Below are positions 42,828 through 50,975 of a stretch of 64,000 bases of DNA, piece by piece. The first letter of the stretch is position 1. Every line of letters begins with the position of its first letter. Made by a program: the position numbers and the translations under genes. The notes beneath the pieces are model-generated. The model searched no databases and was not told where the DNA came from. It was given only the letters and a program-made list of their open reading frames with translations. The DNA is taken from positions 558,001 to 622,000 of the forward strand of contig NZ_BMFH01000002.1 in the NCBI RefSeq assembly GCF_014638095.1, given 5' to 3'. Source of the DNA: Muriicola marianensis. Lineage in GTDB: Bacteria > Bacteroidota > Bacteroidia > Flavobacteriales > Flavobacteriaceae.

Positions 42828-43233
42828 AATAGAACAATTATTCGAGAAGTACTTTGAGGCCCGTACCACGGAGGCCGAAGAGCAGGAGCTTCGGGATTAT
42901 TTTTCCGGAGGTCAGGTGGCAGAGCACCTGGAGCCCTATCGCGCCATGTTCGCCTACTTCTCCGATGCCAAAAAAGAACGATCCATCAGGCAGGTTCCAT
43001 TAAAACCCAGAAAAACCTTGTATCAGTGGATTTCCGTTGCCGCGGGGATCGTCTTAGTAGCCGGCATCTTTTTCGGGAAGCAATATCAGGAAAGGAAGGA
43101 AGCGGAATACGCCTATCTCCAGACCAAGAAGGCCCTGGGTCTCCTGGCTGAAAACCTGGACCGTGGTAAAGAAAAAGTGGCCTATTTACAGGAATTTGAA
43201 GACACAAAACAGAAAATTATTAAAAACAATTAA
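42814..43233 (+). CDS. Single-pass membrane protein, putative anti-sigma factor
   Basis: The 139-residue protein has a cytoplasmic N-terminal part with KIEQLFEKYFEARTTEAEEQELRDYF, one membrane helix (QWISVAAGIVLVAGIFFGK, about 69-87) and a Glu/Lys-rich periplasmic tail. The gene overlaps the sigma gene by 14 bp and lies 11 bp before the first DUF4252 gene. Position and topology fit an anti-sigma factor. The EARTTEAEEQELRDYF stretch resembles the short motif found in many Bacteroidota anti-sigma proteins. Binding to sigma is inferred, not seen. Confidence 0.7.
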   Translation: MEFNKIEQLFEKYFEARTTEAEEQELRDYFSGGQVAEHLEPYRAMFAYFSDAKKERSIRQVPLKPRKTLYQWISVAAGIVLVAGIFFGKQYQERKEAEYAYLQTKKALGLLAENLDRGKEKVAYLQEFEDTKQKIIKNN

Positions 43234-43244
43234 AAAACAACATC

Positions 43245-43793
43245 ATGAAAAAGTATATCGCAATTTTCGCTCTGGCCCTGTTACCGTTCACGGGAATTTC
43301 CCAGTCGATCTTCGACAAGTTCGAAGATATGGATGAAGTGAGTTCGGTCATCGTTAACAAGAACATGTTCGACCTCCTCGTAAAAATGGATGTGAATGTC
43401 GATGAACCCGAGGCAAAAGAGGCTATGGAAATAGCCAAAAGCCTGAGCGGACTCAAGGTATTTATCACTGAGAATAAGAGTATCTCAGCAGATATGAAAT
43501 CTACTGTAGACAGATATCTGAAAAACTCTTCCCTGGAAGAGCTGATGAGGGTGAAGGACAAGGATGCCAATGTAAAGTTCTATGTGCGCAAAGGGAAGGA
43601 CGAGGACCATGTGAGTGAGCTGTTGATGTTCGTCACCGGGATCAAGAACGCCGATGTGGAGATCAATGATCGGAAGATTGAAACCGTGCTCCTGACGCTG
43701 ACCGGGGATATCGACCTTACAAAGATCGGCGCCCTTACCAAAAAGATGAATCTGCCGGAAGAGCTGAATCAGGTCGAAAAAAAGAAATCGTAA
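43245..43793 (+). CDS. Secreted DUF4252 protein
   Basis: The 182-residue protein has a signal peptide (MKKYIAIFALALLPFTGISQ) and the DUF4252 body with SLSGLKVFITENKSISADMKSTVDRYL and VKFYVRKGKDEDHVSELLMFV. DUF4252 occurs mainly in Bacteroidota next to ECF sigma genes and its function is unknown. The gene is third in the sigma operon. A second DUF4252 protein follows, this time as a lipoprotein, so the pair looks like a duplication followed by different anchoring. Confidence 0.82.
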   Translation: MKKYIAIFALALLPFTGISQSIFDKFEDMDEVSSVIVNKNMFDLLVKMDVNVDEPEAKEAMEIAKSLSGLKVFITENKSISADMKSTVDRYLKNSSLEELMRVKDKDANVKFYVRKGKDEDHVSELLMFVTGIKNADVEINDRKIETVLLTLTGDIDLTKIGALTKKMNLPEELNQVEKKKS

Positions 43794-43865
43794 TTCGCAG
43801 GGAATAAGGATGCGGTCGTGTCAGTCATGGCAGGACCGCGGTCCTTTCTCACAAAAGAACATGAC

Positions 43866-44405
43866 ATGAAAAAATTAGCAAACTTTTTACCCTTCCTGGC
43901 TCTAGCCATGCTTTTGGGGTGTTCCTCTACCCAGAGCCTGCAGGAATACTACGTCGACAATTCGGAGAATCCCAATTTCATATCTCTGGATCTACCCGCC
44001 AGCATCCTGAATTTGGATGAGGTGGACCTGACCGAGGAACAGCGGACAGCTGTGGAATCCTTGAGAAAGCTCAATATACTGGCCTTTAAAAAGACGGCTT
44101 CCAACGCCGCGGAATACGAGGTGGAAAAAACCAAGGTCAATGCCATTTTAAAGAATTCGGATTTCAAGGAATTGATGAAATTGAATTCTTCCTATGGCAA
44201 AGGTTACGTTAAATACCTGGGAGAAGCTGATGCCATTGATGAGGTAGTCATCTACGGCAATAGCAATGAAAAAGGTTTTGCCCTTATCAGAGTCCTTGGC
44301 AAGGACATGAATCCTGCTCATCTCATGCAGCTGATGCAGGCCATTCAGAAATCCGATTACAAAGGAGAAGGACTGGGGGAAATAGGGCAGTTCCTGAAAG
44401 GATAG
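43866..44405 (+). CDS. DUF4252 lipoprotein
   Basis: The 179-residue protein starts at the ATG at 43866. It has a lipoprotein signal (MKKLANFLPFLALAMLLGCSS) with the lipobox Cys at about residue 19. The body keeps the DUF4252 pattern (ISLDLPASILNLDEVDLTEEQRTAVESLRKLNILAFKK and DEVVIYGNSNEKGFALIRVLGKDMNPAHLMQLM). An upstream in-frame ATG at 43818 would add 16 residues that are not signal-like. The gene is the last of the ECF operon; a strong terminator follows. A 14-bp palindrome (43832-43845) lies between it and the first DUF4252 gene. Confidence 0.83.
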   Translation: MKKLANFLPFLALAMLLGCSSTQSLQEYYVDNSENPNFISLDLPASILNLDEVDLTEEQRTAVESLRKLNILAFKKTASNAAEYEVEKTKVNAILKNSDFKELMKLNSSYGKGYVKYLGEADAIDEVVIYGNSNEKGFALIRVLGKDMNPAHLMQLMQAIQKSDYKGEGLGEIGQFLKG

Positions 44406-44424
44406 GCCAATCGGCAATAATTGC

Positions 44425-44453
44425 AAAAACCTGCCTTAACGGGCAGGTTTTTT
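44425..44453 (+). terminator. Terminator of the second ECF operon
   Basis: The arms AAAAACCTGCC and GGCAGGTTTTT pair perfectly around TTAACG, followed by another T. It lies 19 bp after the last DUF4252 gene and before the end of purB on the opposite strand. Confidence 0.87.
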
Positions 44454-44462
44454 AGTTCGGAC

Positions 44463-45821
44463 TCAGATACCCGTGTAGTTTTCGGGGCTGATTGATTTCA
44501 ATTCGGATTTGACCTTGTCCGAGATTTCAAGGGTATCGATAAATCGTGAAATCGTTTTCTGTGTGATCCCCTCATTTGTCCTGGTGAGCGCCTTCAGGGC
44601 TTCGTAAGGGTTAGGGTATCCTTCCCTCCTTAGGATGGTCTGTATAGCCTCGGCCACCACAGCCCAGTTATTGTTTAGGTCGGCCTGTATCCTCTGCTCA
44701 TTCAGCAGGAGCTTACCCAGTCCTTTGAGGGTAGATTGCAGGGCGATCAGCGTATGGGCAAATGGGATGCCGATATTGCGCAGCACGGTGCTGTCCGTAA
44801 GATCTCTTTGCAGGCGGGAAACGGGCAGTTTGGATGCCAGGTGTTCGAAAAGCGCATTGGCCAGTCCCAGGTTACCTTCTGCATTTTCAAAATCGATGGG
44901 ATTTACCTTGTGCGGCATGGCAGAAGAGCCCACTTCTCCCTCCTTGATCTTCTGCTTGAAGTAATCCATGGAAATATAGGTCCAGATGTCCCGGTTGAGG
45001 TCGATCATAATGGTGTTGATCCTCTTCAGGTTGTCAAAGAGGGCAGCCATATGATCGTAGTGTTCTATCTGGGTGGTCGGGAACGAGTGGTGTAATCCGA
45101 GTTCCTGCTCCACAAAGGATCTCCCGAACGCCTTCCAGTCGACCTCAGGATAAGCCACCTGATGCGCATTGAAATTACCGGTGGCGCCACCAAATTTGCT
45201 GGCATGGGGGATTCCCTCCAGCAGCTTCAACTGTTCCTTCAGGCGGATGACGAACACGTCGATTTCCTTTCCGAGTCGGGTAGGTGAGGCGGGCTGTCCG
45301 TGGGTCCTGGCCAGCATGGGCACGGCTTTCCATTCCCTGGCCTTCTCCTCCAAAGCGCTGAGGAGTTTTGTTACCCCCGGCAGATACACCTCCTGTATTG
45401 CCTCCTTAACAGAGAGGGGGATAGCCGTATTGTTAATATCCTGGGAGGTCAGCCCGAAATGGATGAATTCCTTGTATGCTGAAAGCCCCAGGGCATCGAA
45501 CCTCGATTTCACAAAATATTCAACCGCTTTTACGTCGTGGTTCGTGGTCTGTTCGATCTTCTTGATCTCAAGAGCATCTTCCGTGGAAAATTCCCTGTAG
45601 ATCTTCCTCAGGGGCGTGAACTTAGACTCGGGGACTTCTTTCAACTGAGGCAAAGGCAGATTTACCAGTGCGATAAAATATTCGATCTCTACCCGTACCC
45701 TGTACTTCATCAAAGCTTCTTCAGAAAAGTAGGATACCAGGGATCTCACTTTCTTTTTGTAACGGCCGTCTACGGGGCTTATCGCCTTGATTTCTGTGGT
45801 AAGGTCTGATGCTGAACTCAT
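44463..45821 (-). CDS. purB: Adenylosuccinate lyase
   Basis: This enzyme acts twice in purine synthesis, on SAICAR and on adenylosuccinate. The 452-residue protein has the fumarase/aspartase signature GSSAMPHKVNPIDFENAEGN, with the flexible catalytic loop before it and a conserved TSQDINNTA segment. It stands alone and is convergent with the ECF/DUF4252 operon. A TATCTTTG block at 45837-45844 on the minus strand is a good -7 element, with no clear -33 match. Confidence 0.95.
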   Translation of the reverse strand: MSSASDLTTEIKAISPVDGRYKKKVRSLVSYFSEEALMKYRVRVEIEYFIALVNLPLPQLKEVPESKFTPLRKIYREFSTEDALEIKKIEQTTNHDVKAVEYFVKSRFDALGLSAYKEFIHFGLTSQDINNTAIPLSVKEAIQEVYLPGVTKLLSALEEKAREWKAVPMLARTHGQPASPTRLGKEIDVFVIRLKEQLKLLEGIPHASKFGGATGNFNAHQVAYPEVDWKAFGRSFVEQELGLHHSFPTTQIEHYDHMAALFDNLKRINTIMIDLNRDIWTYISMDYFKQKIKEGEVGSSAMPHKVNPIDFENAEGNLGLANALFEHLASKLPVSRLQRDLTDSTVLRNIGIPFAHTLIALQSTLKGLGKLLLNEQRIQADLNNNWAVVAEAIQTILRREGYPNPYEALKALTRTNEGITQKTISRFIDTLEISDKVKSELKSISPENYTGI

Positions 45822-45897
45822 AGTTTAGAGAAAGCGCAAAGATAACTATTCCTTTTGAGTTAGATAGGCAGATACTGCATTGGGCAGAGGGTTTGTG

Positions 45898-46626
45898 TCA
45901 GTTTCCCTGGTCTAAAAGCTGGGATACCAGTTCGGGTACTCCCTCAGATGCTTTGCGGGGGATCAGATGGAGGTTGAGACCGGGAGTGGGGGCCAGGGCC
46001 GGTCGGGGATCGACCAGGTAAATGGGAACCCCTTCCTCTGCGTAGTAAAGGAGGGATGCGGCAGGATATACCTGCAGGGAAGTGCCGACGATGATCAGAA
46101 TATCCGCTTCGGAAGTGATAGAGGCAGCCCGGGGCAATAATGGAACCTCTTCCCCAAACCAAACAATATGCGGACGGAGCTGATTACCGGCTTCGCAAAC
46201 ATCGCCCAGATAGAGGTCTTTCTCCCAATGGTACACCGAAAAAGGAGGGGCTGTGCTCCGAACCTTGAGCAATTCGCCGTGGAGATGCAGCACCCGGCTG
46301 CTCCCTGCCCTCTCATGCAGGTCGTCAACGTTCTGGGTAATGATGTGGGTATGGAACTTCTTTTCCAAATCTACGAGTGCCCTGTGCCCGGCATTGGGAC
46401 TCGCCTGCAGCAATTGCCTGCGTCTTTCGTTATAGAATTGCAGGACCAGCTCGGGGTTAGACCGAAATCCCTGGGGCGAAGCTACCTCCATGACATCGTG
46501 GCCTTCCCACAGCCCGTCGGCATCCCGGAAAGTCTTCAGGCCGCTGTCTGCGCTCATTCCGGCTCCTGTAAGAATGGTGATCTTTCTCTTCACTTTCTGG
46601 CTTTCTCCTAAAGATACGTTTTTCAT
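45898..46626 (-). CDS. Sirtuin-type NAD-dependent deacylase without zinc-binding cysteines
   Basis: The 242-residue protein has the sirtuin NAD site ILTGAGMSADSGLKTFRD, TQNVDDLHERAG, the catalytic His in LHLHGELLK and IVGTSLQVYPAASL. It removes acetyl or succinyl groups from Lys, using NAD. The zinc-binding module that normally has two CxxC pairs is replaced by STAPPFSVYHWEKDLYLGDVCEAGNQLRPHI, which has only one Cys. Similar zinc-less sirtuins appear to occur in other Bacteroidota, so it may be active, but this is not shown. The start is 11 bp from the divergent TrmH-type gene. Confidence 0.87.
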   Translation of the reverse strand: MKNVSLGESQKVKRKITILTGAGMSADSGLKTFRDADGLWEGHDVMEVASPQGFRSNPELVLQFYNERRRQLLQASPNAGHRALVDLEKKFHTHIITQNVDDLHERAGSSRVLHLHGELLKVRSTAPPFSVYHWEKDLYLGDVCEAGNQLRPHIVWFGEEVPLLPRAASITSEADILIIVGTSLQVYPAASLLYYAEEGVPIYLVDPRPALAPTPGLNLHLIPRKASEGVPELVSQLLDQGN

Positions 46627-46637
46627 ATATTCGATCT

Positions 46638-47294
46638 ATGGAGGATCCCGGGCTGATCGCATATCTGGAGTCATTTGTATCTGAAGATCGGTTGAGACGA
46701 TTTGCAGAAGTGCTGCAATGGCGTACTCGATATATCACAGTGGCTATGGAAGACGTGTACCACCTCCACAATGCCAGCGCCGTGATACGAAGTGCCGATG
46801 TATTTGGTCTTCAGGATGTCCATATCATCGAAGAGAGATTTGGGAAGCGACTCGATAAAAAGATCGCGCTGGGGGCTCAAAAGTGGGTAGACATACACAG
46901 ACATCCCACCACGGAATCCTGCCTTAAGGATCTGAGAGACAAAGGGTATAGAATCCTGGCTACCACTCCCCGTAAAGATGCCCTTTCCCTGGACCAACTT
47001 ACTGTGGATCACAAAATGGCCTTCCTGTTCGGGGCCGAAAAAGAGGGGTTGAGTGATAAGGCCCTGAAAGAGGCCGATGAATTGATCCATATTCCTATGG
47101 TGGGATTCACGGAAAGCCTGAATGTTTCGGTGGCGGCGGCTATCGTACTTCAGAGGGCGACCTCCCTGCTGCATGCCTCCCGGGCAGACTGGAGAATGAG
47201 CGATGTGGAAAAGGAGGAAAAGCGGGTAGAGTGGATCAAAAAGTCGGTGCGGAACCTCGATAAAATTGTAGCTCGATACCATCTGGACCGTTAG
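46638..47294 (+). CDS. TrmH-type tRNA 2'-O-methyltransferase (SPOUT)
   Basis: The 218-residue SPOUT enzyme probably makes Gm18 in tRNA. It has ITVAMEDVYHLHNASAVIRSADVFGLQDVHIIEER at the N-terminus, FLFGAEKEGLSDKALKEAD, and the SAM-knot motif IPMVGFTESLNVSVAAAIVL. The N-terminus LIAYLESFVSEDRLRRFAEVLQWRTRY matches TrmH, whereas RlmB is longer and has a different lead. The tRNA target is inferred from this match. It is divergent from the sirtuin gene by 11 bp, so each promoter must lie inside the other gene unless the messages are leaderless. Confidence 0.88.
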   Translation: MEDPGLIAYLESFVSEDRLRRFAEVLQWRTRYITVAMEDVYHLHNASAVIRSADVFGLQDVHIIEERFGKRLDKKIALGAQKWVDIHRHPTTESCLKDLRDKGYRILATTPRKDALSLDQLTVDHKMAFLFGAEKEGLSDKALKEADELIHIPMVGFTESLNVSVAAAIVLQRATSLLHASRADWRMSDVEKEEKRVEWIKKSVRNLDKIVARYHLDR

Positions 47295-47339
47295 AAAGAT
47301 TTCGTATCTTACTTCTGCAACCAACTAATTGATACTGAT

Positions 47340-47876
47340 ATGTATACCGCACTTTACATCCTGCTTGTACTCCTGGCTGTTATCTTGATCCTGGCCATCA
47401 TAGCTCCAAAATCATATGACGTAAACCGCTCCATTATTATCTCGAAGCCCAGGAGCGAAGTATTCGATTACTTAAAGTATCTCAAGAAAATGGATGAATG
47501 GTCTCCCTGGGCCAAAAAGGATCCCAACATGGAAAAGAAATTTACAGGTACTGACGGGGAAGTCGGAGCGATCAGCTACTGGAACGGCAATAAAGAAGTA
47601 GGGGAGGGCGAACAGGAGATAACAGCCATAGATCCCGGGAAAAGAATAGACGGAGAGCTCCGTTTTATGAAGCCCTGGAAATCCCAGTCGGACTGCTACC
47701 TGGTCACGGAAGATGCCCCCGGAAATGCCACCAAAGTTACCTGGGGATTTAAAGGAAAGAACAAATTTCCCATGAGCATTATGATGCTCTTTATGAACAT
47801 GGATAAAGCCGTGGGTAAGGATTTTGAAGAGGGCCTGTCTACCCTGAAAACCAAACTCGAAACAAATACACAGTAA
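47340..47876 (+). CDS. SRPBCC family membrane-anchored protein (START-like)
   Basis: The 178-residue protein has an N-terminal membrane helix (ALYILLVLLAVILILAIIAP), then a lipid- or ligand-binding SRPBCC domain with SIIISKPRSEVFDYLKYLKKMDEWSPWAKKDPN and GEQEITAIDPGKRIDGELRFMKPWKSQSDCYL. Related flavobacterial proteins are polyketide-cyclase/START-like with no known substrate. It overlaps the next gene (VOC) by one base (TAATG), so they are co-translated. The gene follows trmH with 45 bp and may share its promoter. Confidence 0.82.
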   Translation: MYTALYILLVLLAVILILAIIAPKSYDVNRSIIISKPRSEVFDYLKYLKKMDEWSPWAKKDPNMEKKFTGTDGEVGAISYWNGNKEVGEGEQEITAIDPGKRIDGELRFMKPWKSQSDCYLVTEDAPGNATKVTWGFKGKNKFPMSIMMLFMNMDKAVGKDFEEGLSTLKTKLETNTQ

Positions 47877-48256
47877 TGGAATCAAATATGGTAGGTTGGT
47901 TCGAGATCCCGGTAGGGGACATGGACCGTGCAAAGAAGTTTTATGAGGCTGTTTTCGATGTTCAAATTCACGTTCAGGATTTTAACGAACTGCTGATGGG
48001 ATGGTTTCCCTTTGCCGAAGGAAAATCGGGTGCATCAGGGTCCCTTGTGAAACACCCTGATTTTTATCGCCCGAGCGCTACAGACGGGCCATTGGTCTAT
48101 TTTTCCTGTAAGGACGTGGCCACACCTCTCAGTCGGATCGAAAAAGAGGGAGGTAAAGTATTGCAAACCAAAAAGCTGATCAGTGAAGATGTGGGGTATA
48201 TGGGTCTGTTCCTTGATTCTGAAGGGAACCGCATTGCCCTGCATTCCCGTCAGTAA
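47876..48256 (+). CDS. VOC/glyoxalase-type protein
   Basis: The 126-residue protein has the vicinal-oxygen-chelate fold with VGWFEIPVGDMDRAKKFYEAVFDVQ and CKDVATPLSRIEKEGGKVLQTKKLISEDVGYMGLFLDSEGNRIALHS. It is a small cytosolic protein, with possible Glu and His metal ligands, but they are not certain. The role is unknown; bacterial relatives are described as lactoylglutathione-lyase-like with no proven activity. It is translationally coupled to the SRPBCC gene, which suggests a joint small-molecule role. Confidence 0.82.
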   Translation: MESNMVGWFEIPVGDMDRAKKFYEAVFDVQIHVQDFNELLMGWFPFAEGKSGASGSLVKHPDFYRPSATDGPLVYFSCKDVATPLSRIEKEGGKVLQTKKLISEDVGYMGLFLDSEGNRIALHSRQ

Positions 48257-48260
48257 TTCC

Positions 48261-49076
48261 TTAGAGGTAAAAGATGGGCGCCTCTGCCCGTGCGCCAAAG
48301 CGGATGGGAAGATAACTGGTGCCCACCCCTTTGGAGACATACATCCTTGATTCATCGCTCTCATACCAGCCGTTGAGGTATCTGCCACTCCCTCCGGGTT
48401 TGTAGAATTCCTTTCCAAAAAACTGGATCTGCCCTCCGTGAGTGTGCCCGCATAGGACGAGTTTGATGGGGATCTTCAACTTTTTGTTCAGGAGGTCGAT
48501 AGTGTCCCTGTATTCGGGGCAGTGGTTCAGGACGACTGTTTCTATAGAAGGATCGGCTCCTGTAACGGCCTTGGCGTAATCCGGAGTTCCATTTAAAAAA
48601 TCATCTATCCCAGTGATGTTGAGTCTCCGATCTCCCTTCTCATAAAGGAAGGTCTCGTTGACCAGTAACTTTCCGTTGTATTTACCGAAAAGTTCCCTGT
48701 AATCTTCATGGGACATCTTGCCGTCGTATTCCTTGTTTCCCATGATAACCACCTTAGGGATCTCTGTAGGTATCATCTTAAGGAATTGTTCCAGCAGGTC
48801 CAATTGCCTGGGATGGTTAATAGAATCCCCGGTGAAACAAAGCAGGTCCGGTTTTTCGCGCTTGATCCGGCGGGCAATCCAACCGTGGTAAGCCTTTATT
48901 TCACGAATATGCAGGTCTGTGAGTTGAATCAGTTTGATGTAAGGACTCCTGTCTTTTCTTATGTCGTGACGCGACCAATTCACCAGATAGGTCTCGATCC
49001 AAAAGGCATCCAGAAAAATAAAGCCCGTGATTCCCAGAAATGATAAGATGATGAATTTCCGTCTGCTGATTTGCAT
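48261..49076 (-). CDS. Membrane-associated metallophosphoesterase, variant GNK motif
   Basis: The 271-residue protein has an N-terminal SRRKFIILSFLGITGFIFL segment resembling a Tat signal or a membrane anchor. The calcineurin-like motifs are TDLHI (Asp 54, His 56), GDS (Asp 84), GNKE (Asn 114), NHCPEY (His 185) and GHTHGG (His 211, 213). The motif GNH[DE] has Lys 115 in place of the usual His, the general acid; metal ligands are otherwise complete. The YkuE/YaeI-like group hydrolyses phospholipid-linked pyrophosphates or UDP-sugars at the membrane, but the substrate here is unknown. It is convergent with the VOC gene (4 bp). Confidence 0.85.
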   Translation of the reverse strand: MQISRRKFIILSFLGITGFIFLDAFWIETYLVNWSRHDIRKDRSPYIKLIQLTDLHIREIKAYHGWIARRIKREKPDLLCFTGDSINHPRQLDLLEQFLKMIPTEIPKVVIMGNKEYDGKMSHEDYRELFGKYNGKLLVNETFLYEKGDRRLNITGIDDFLNGTPDYAKAVTGADPSIETVVLNHCPEYRDTIDLLNKKLKIPIKLVLCGHTHGGQIQFFGKEFYKPGGSGRYLNGWYESDESRMYVSKGVGTSYLPIRFGARAEAPIFYL

Positions 49077-49124
49077 GTAAAGGAAGGTTAGTCAAAACCG
49101 GAATACTCCGAAGCTTTACAAAGA

Positions 49125-50813
49125 CTAGTTGGCTAGTTCTATCAGGGCAACAGAGTAGGGATTATCCAGGGTCACGCTACCATTTTTGACCTCAACAAGG
49201 GTTTCGGAGTAGGTGTCGTATAATTGCGTTCCATCCCCAAAGAATCCTTTTACCCAGAGGGATTTTTTCCCCTTGGGCAGGTCGAGTCCAACCACCACCT
49301 TATCCCTGTATTCTCCGTCGGTGAAGGTGCGGCTGAACACATAAGGTTTTTTGGCCAGCCGTTTGTGTTTCCCCGCCCCGATGGCAGGATGACTACTCCT
49401 GAACTTGCCCAGCTTTTGCCAATGGGTAAGTACTTCCCTGGTTGAAACACTGTCGAGTTCTTCCCAATTCATAAAAGATCTCAGGGTGGCATCACCTTCT
49501 GTCCCTTCAATAGTCAGGTCCCGGGAGGTCTCATCCCCGTAGTAGACCTGGGAGGTGCCGGGAGTTAGCAGCAATACATTCGCCGAGTGGAATGGCTGTG
49601 TGCGGTCCTTGTCGAACGGACTGCCATCGTCATGAGAGGTCAGGTAATTGAGTACCCCGACTCCTTCTAATTTGGTGTGCAGCAGATTGCTGTATTTTTT
49701 GAAGATCTGTTCATAACTTTTTCGTGCATCCGACTTGAGTTCAAAATTGATGAGACTTTGAAAGCCGTGGTTGAAGTAATCGACCTTTTTATCCCCAAAA
49801 TCGAATTCCCTCCCGCCGGAGACCCCGTAGTTATACACTTCCCCGACCATGTAGAAAGGGTTGTCATCGAGGACCTGATCAGGATGTTTCTTTTTCCAGG
49901 TTTCGAAGGCGTAAGAGGCCTCCTTGTACAGTTCAGCCCATGCCTTTTCGTCTGCGTGTTTTACGGTATCTACCCGGAACCCATCGATGCCGAGTTCGTT
50001 CACGTAGTCTGTCAGCCATTTGATGATATAAAACCTCGGAGCCCTCGGATATCCGGTCCTGTCAAAGAACAACTGTAACTCGTCGAGTTCCATGCTGAGT
50101 CGGCCTTCTTCCTTCCATTTGGCAAGAAGGGCATCGGGAAGATCAACGGGAGTATCCTTGGCAGTTAGAATATCCGGCAGGTTATCAACCAGGGTACACG
50201 CTGTGGTGGTTTCATAGCTTTGGAAAGTGCACGTAGGTTCTGTGATCACCCATTCGTCAGGCCAGACGGGATCCTGTTCCGTAACCGGACCTGTATGGTT
50301 AATGACCACATCCATCATGATGCGAATTCCCCTTTTATGAGCTTTTTTGACCAGGTTTTCCAGGTCCTTTCTGGTCCCGAAATTAGGATCGAGGGCCGTC
50401 CAGTCCTTGGCCCAATACCCGTGATAAGCATAGGTGTTGCCGGTTCCCTCATCGGTGTCGCCGTGAATTTGTTCCACAACGGGAGTGAACCAGATCGCGT
50501 TGATCCCCAGGTCCGTGAAATATCCTTCTTCAATCTTTTGCGTGATCCCCTGCAGGTCTCCACCCATAAAACCCCTCAATGGTCCTGTTTCATTGACCCG
50601 GTCGAAGTTGATATCATTCTCGGGATTGCCGTTATTAAATCGGTCTGTGAGCAGGAAATACACATTGGCTGCTTCCCAATGGAAAGGCACCTTCTCTTCA
50701 GTGGTCTCGGCCACAGGCTGTGGATTAAGAGAGGCTTGTTCGGCGGTCTCAGATTTAGGTTTGCAGGAGCCAAAAAGGGTCACTAAGCACAAAAAGGCCA
50801 GTGTTCTATTCAT
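49125..50813 (-). CDS. GH13 alpha-amylase family lipoprotein
   Basis: The protein, 562 residues from the ATG at 50813, has a lipoprotein signal (MNRTLAFLCLVTLFGSCKPK, Cys 17). The GH13 barrel has MMDVVINHTG (region I), GFRVDTVKH (region II, nucleophile Asp 282), GEVYNYG (region III, acid Glu 325) and TSHDDG (region IV, Asp 395). All three catalytic acids are present, so it should hydrolyse alpha-1,4-glucans at the cell surface. The C-terminal domain is a beta-sandwich. An upstream in-frame ATG at 50897 would add 28 residues that spoil the lipoprotein signal. No susC/susD or other starch genes are adjacent. Confidence 0.92.
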   Translation of the reverse strand: MNRTLAFLCLVTLFGSCKPKSETAEQASLNPQPVAETTEEKVPFHWEAANVYFLLTDRFNNGNPENDINFDRVNETGPLRGFMGGDLQGITQKIEEGYFTDLGINAIWFTPVVEQIHGDTDEGTGNTYAYHGYWAKDWTALDPNFGTRKDLENLVKKAHKRGIRIMMDVVINHTGPVTEQDPVWPDEWVITEPTCTFQSYETTTACTLVDNLPDILTAKDTPVDLPDALLAKWKEEGRLSMELDELQLFFDRTGYPRAPRFYIIKWLTDYVNELGIDGFRVDTVKHADEKAWAELYKEASYAFETWKKKHPDQVLDDNPFYMVGEVYNYGVSGGREFDFGDKKVDYFNHGFQSLINFELKSDARKSYEQIFKKYSNLLHTKLEGVGVLNYLTSHDDGSPFDKDRTQPFHSANVLLLTPGTSQVYYGDETSRDLTIEGTEGDATLRSFMNWEELDSVSTREVLTHWQKLGKFRSSHPAIGAGKHKRLAKKPYVFSRTFTDGEYRDKVVVGLDLPKGKKSLWVKGFFGDGTQLYDTYSETLVEVKNGSVTLDNPYSVALIELAN

Positions 50814-50975
50814 GTAGCATCTTGTTTGAGGAATGCCATAAAAGAATGGATTTCCAGGAGAGATTCTTATTCCTGGCCACACATTTGCATCAGGCACTTT
50901 AATTTCGCCTAAAACTAAAAAATGAAACTGGATAATTAAAATTTATTTGACTCCACCATGCCGGGATTCCGGGGC

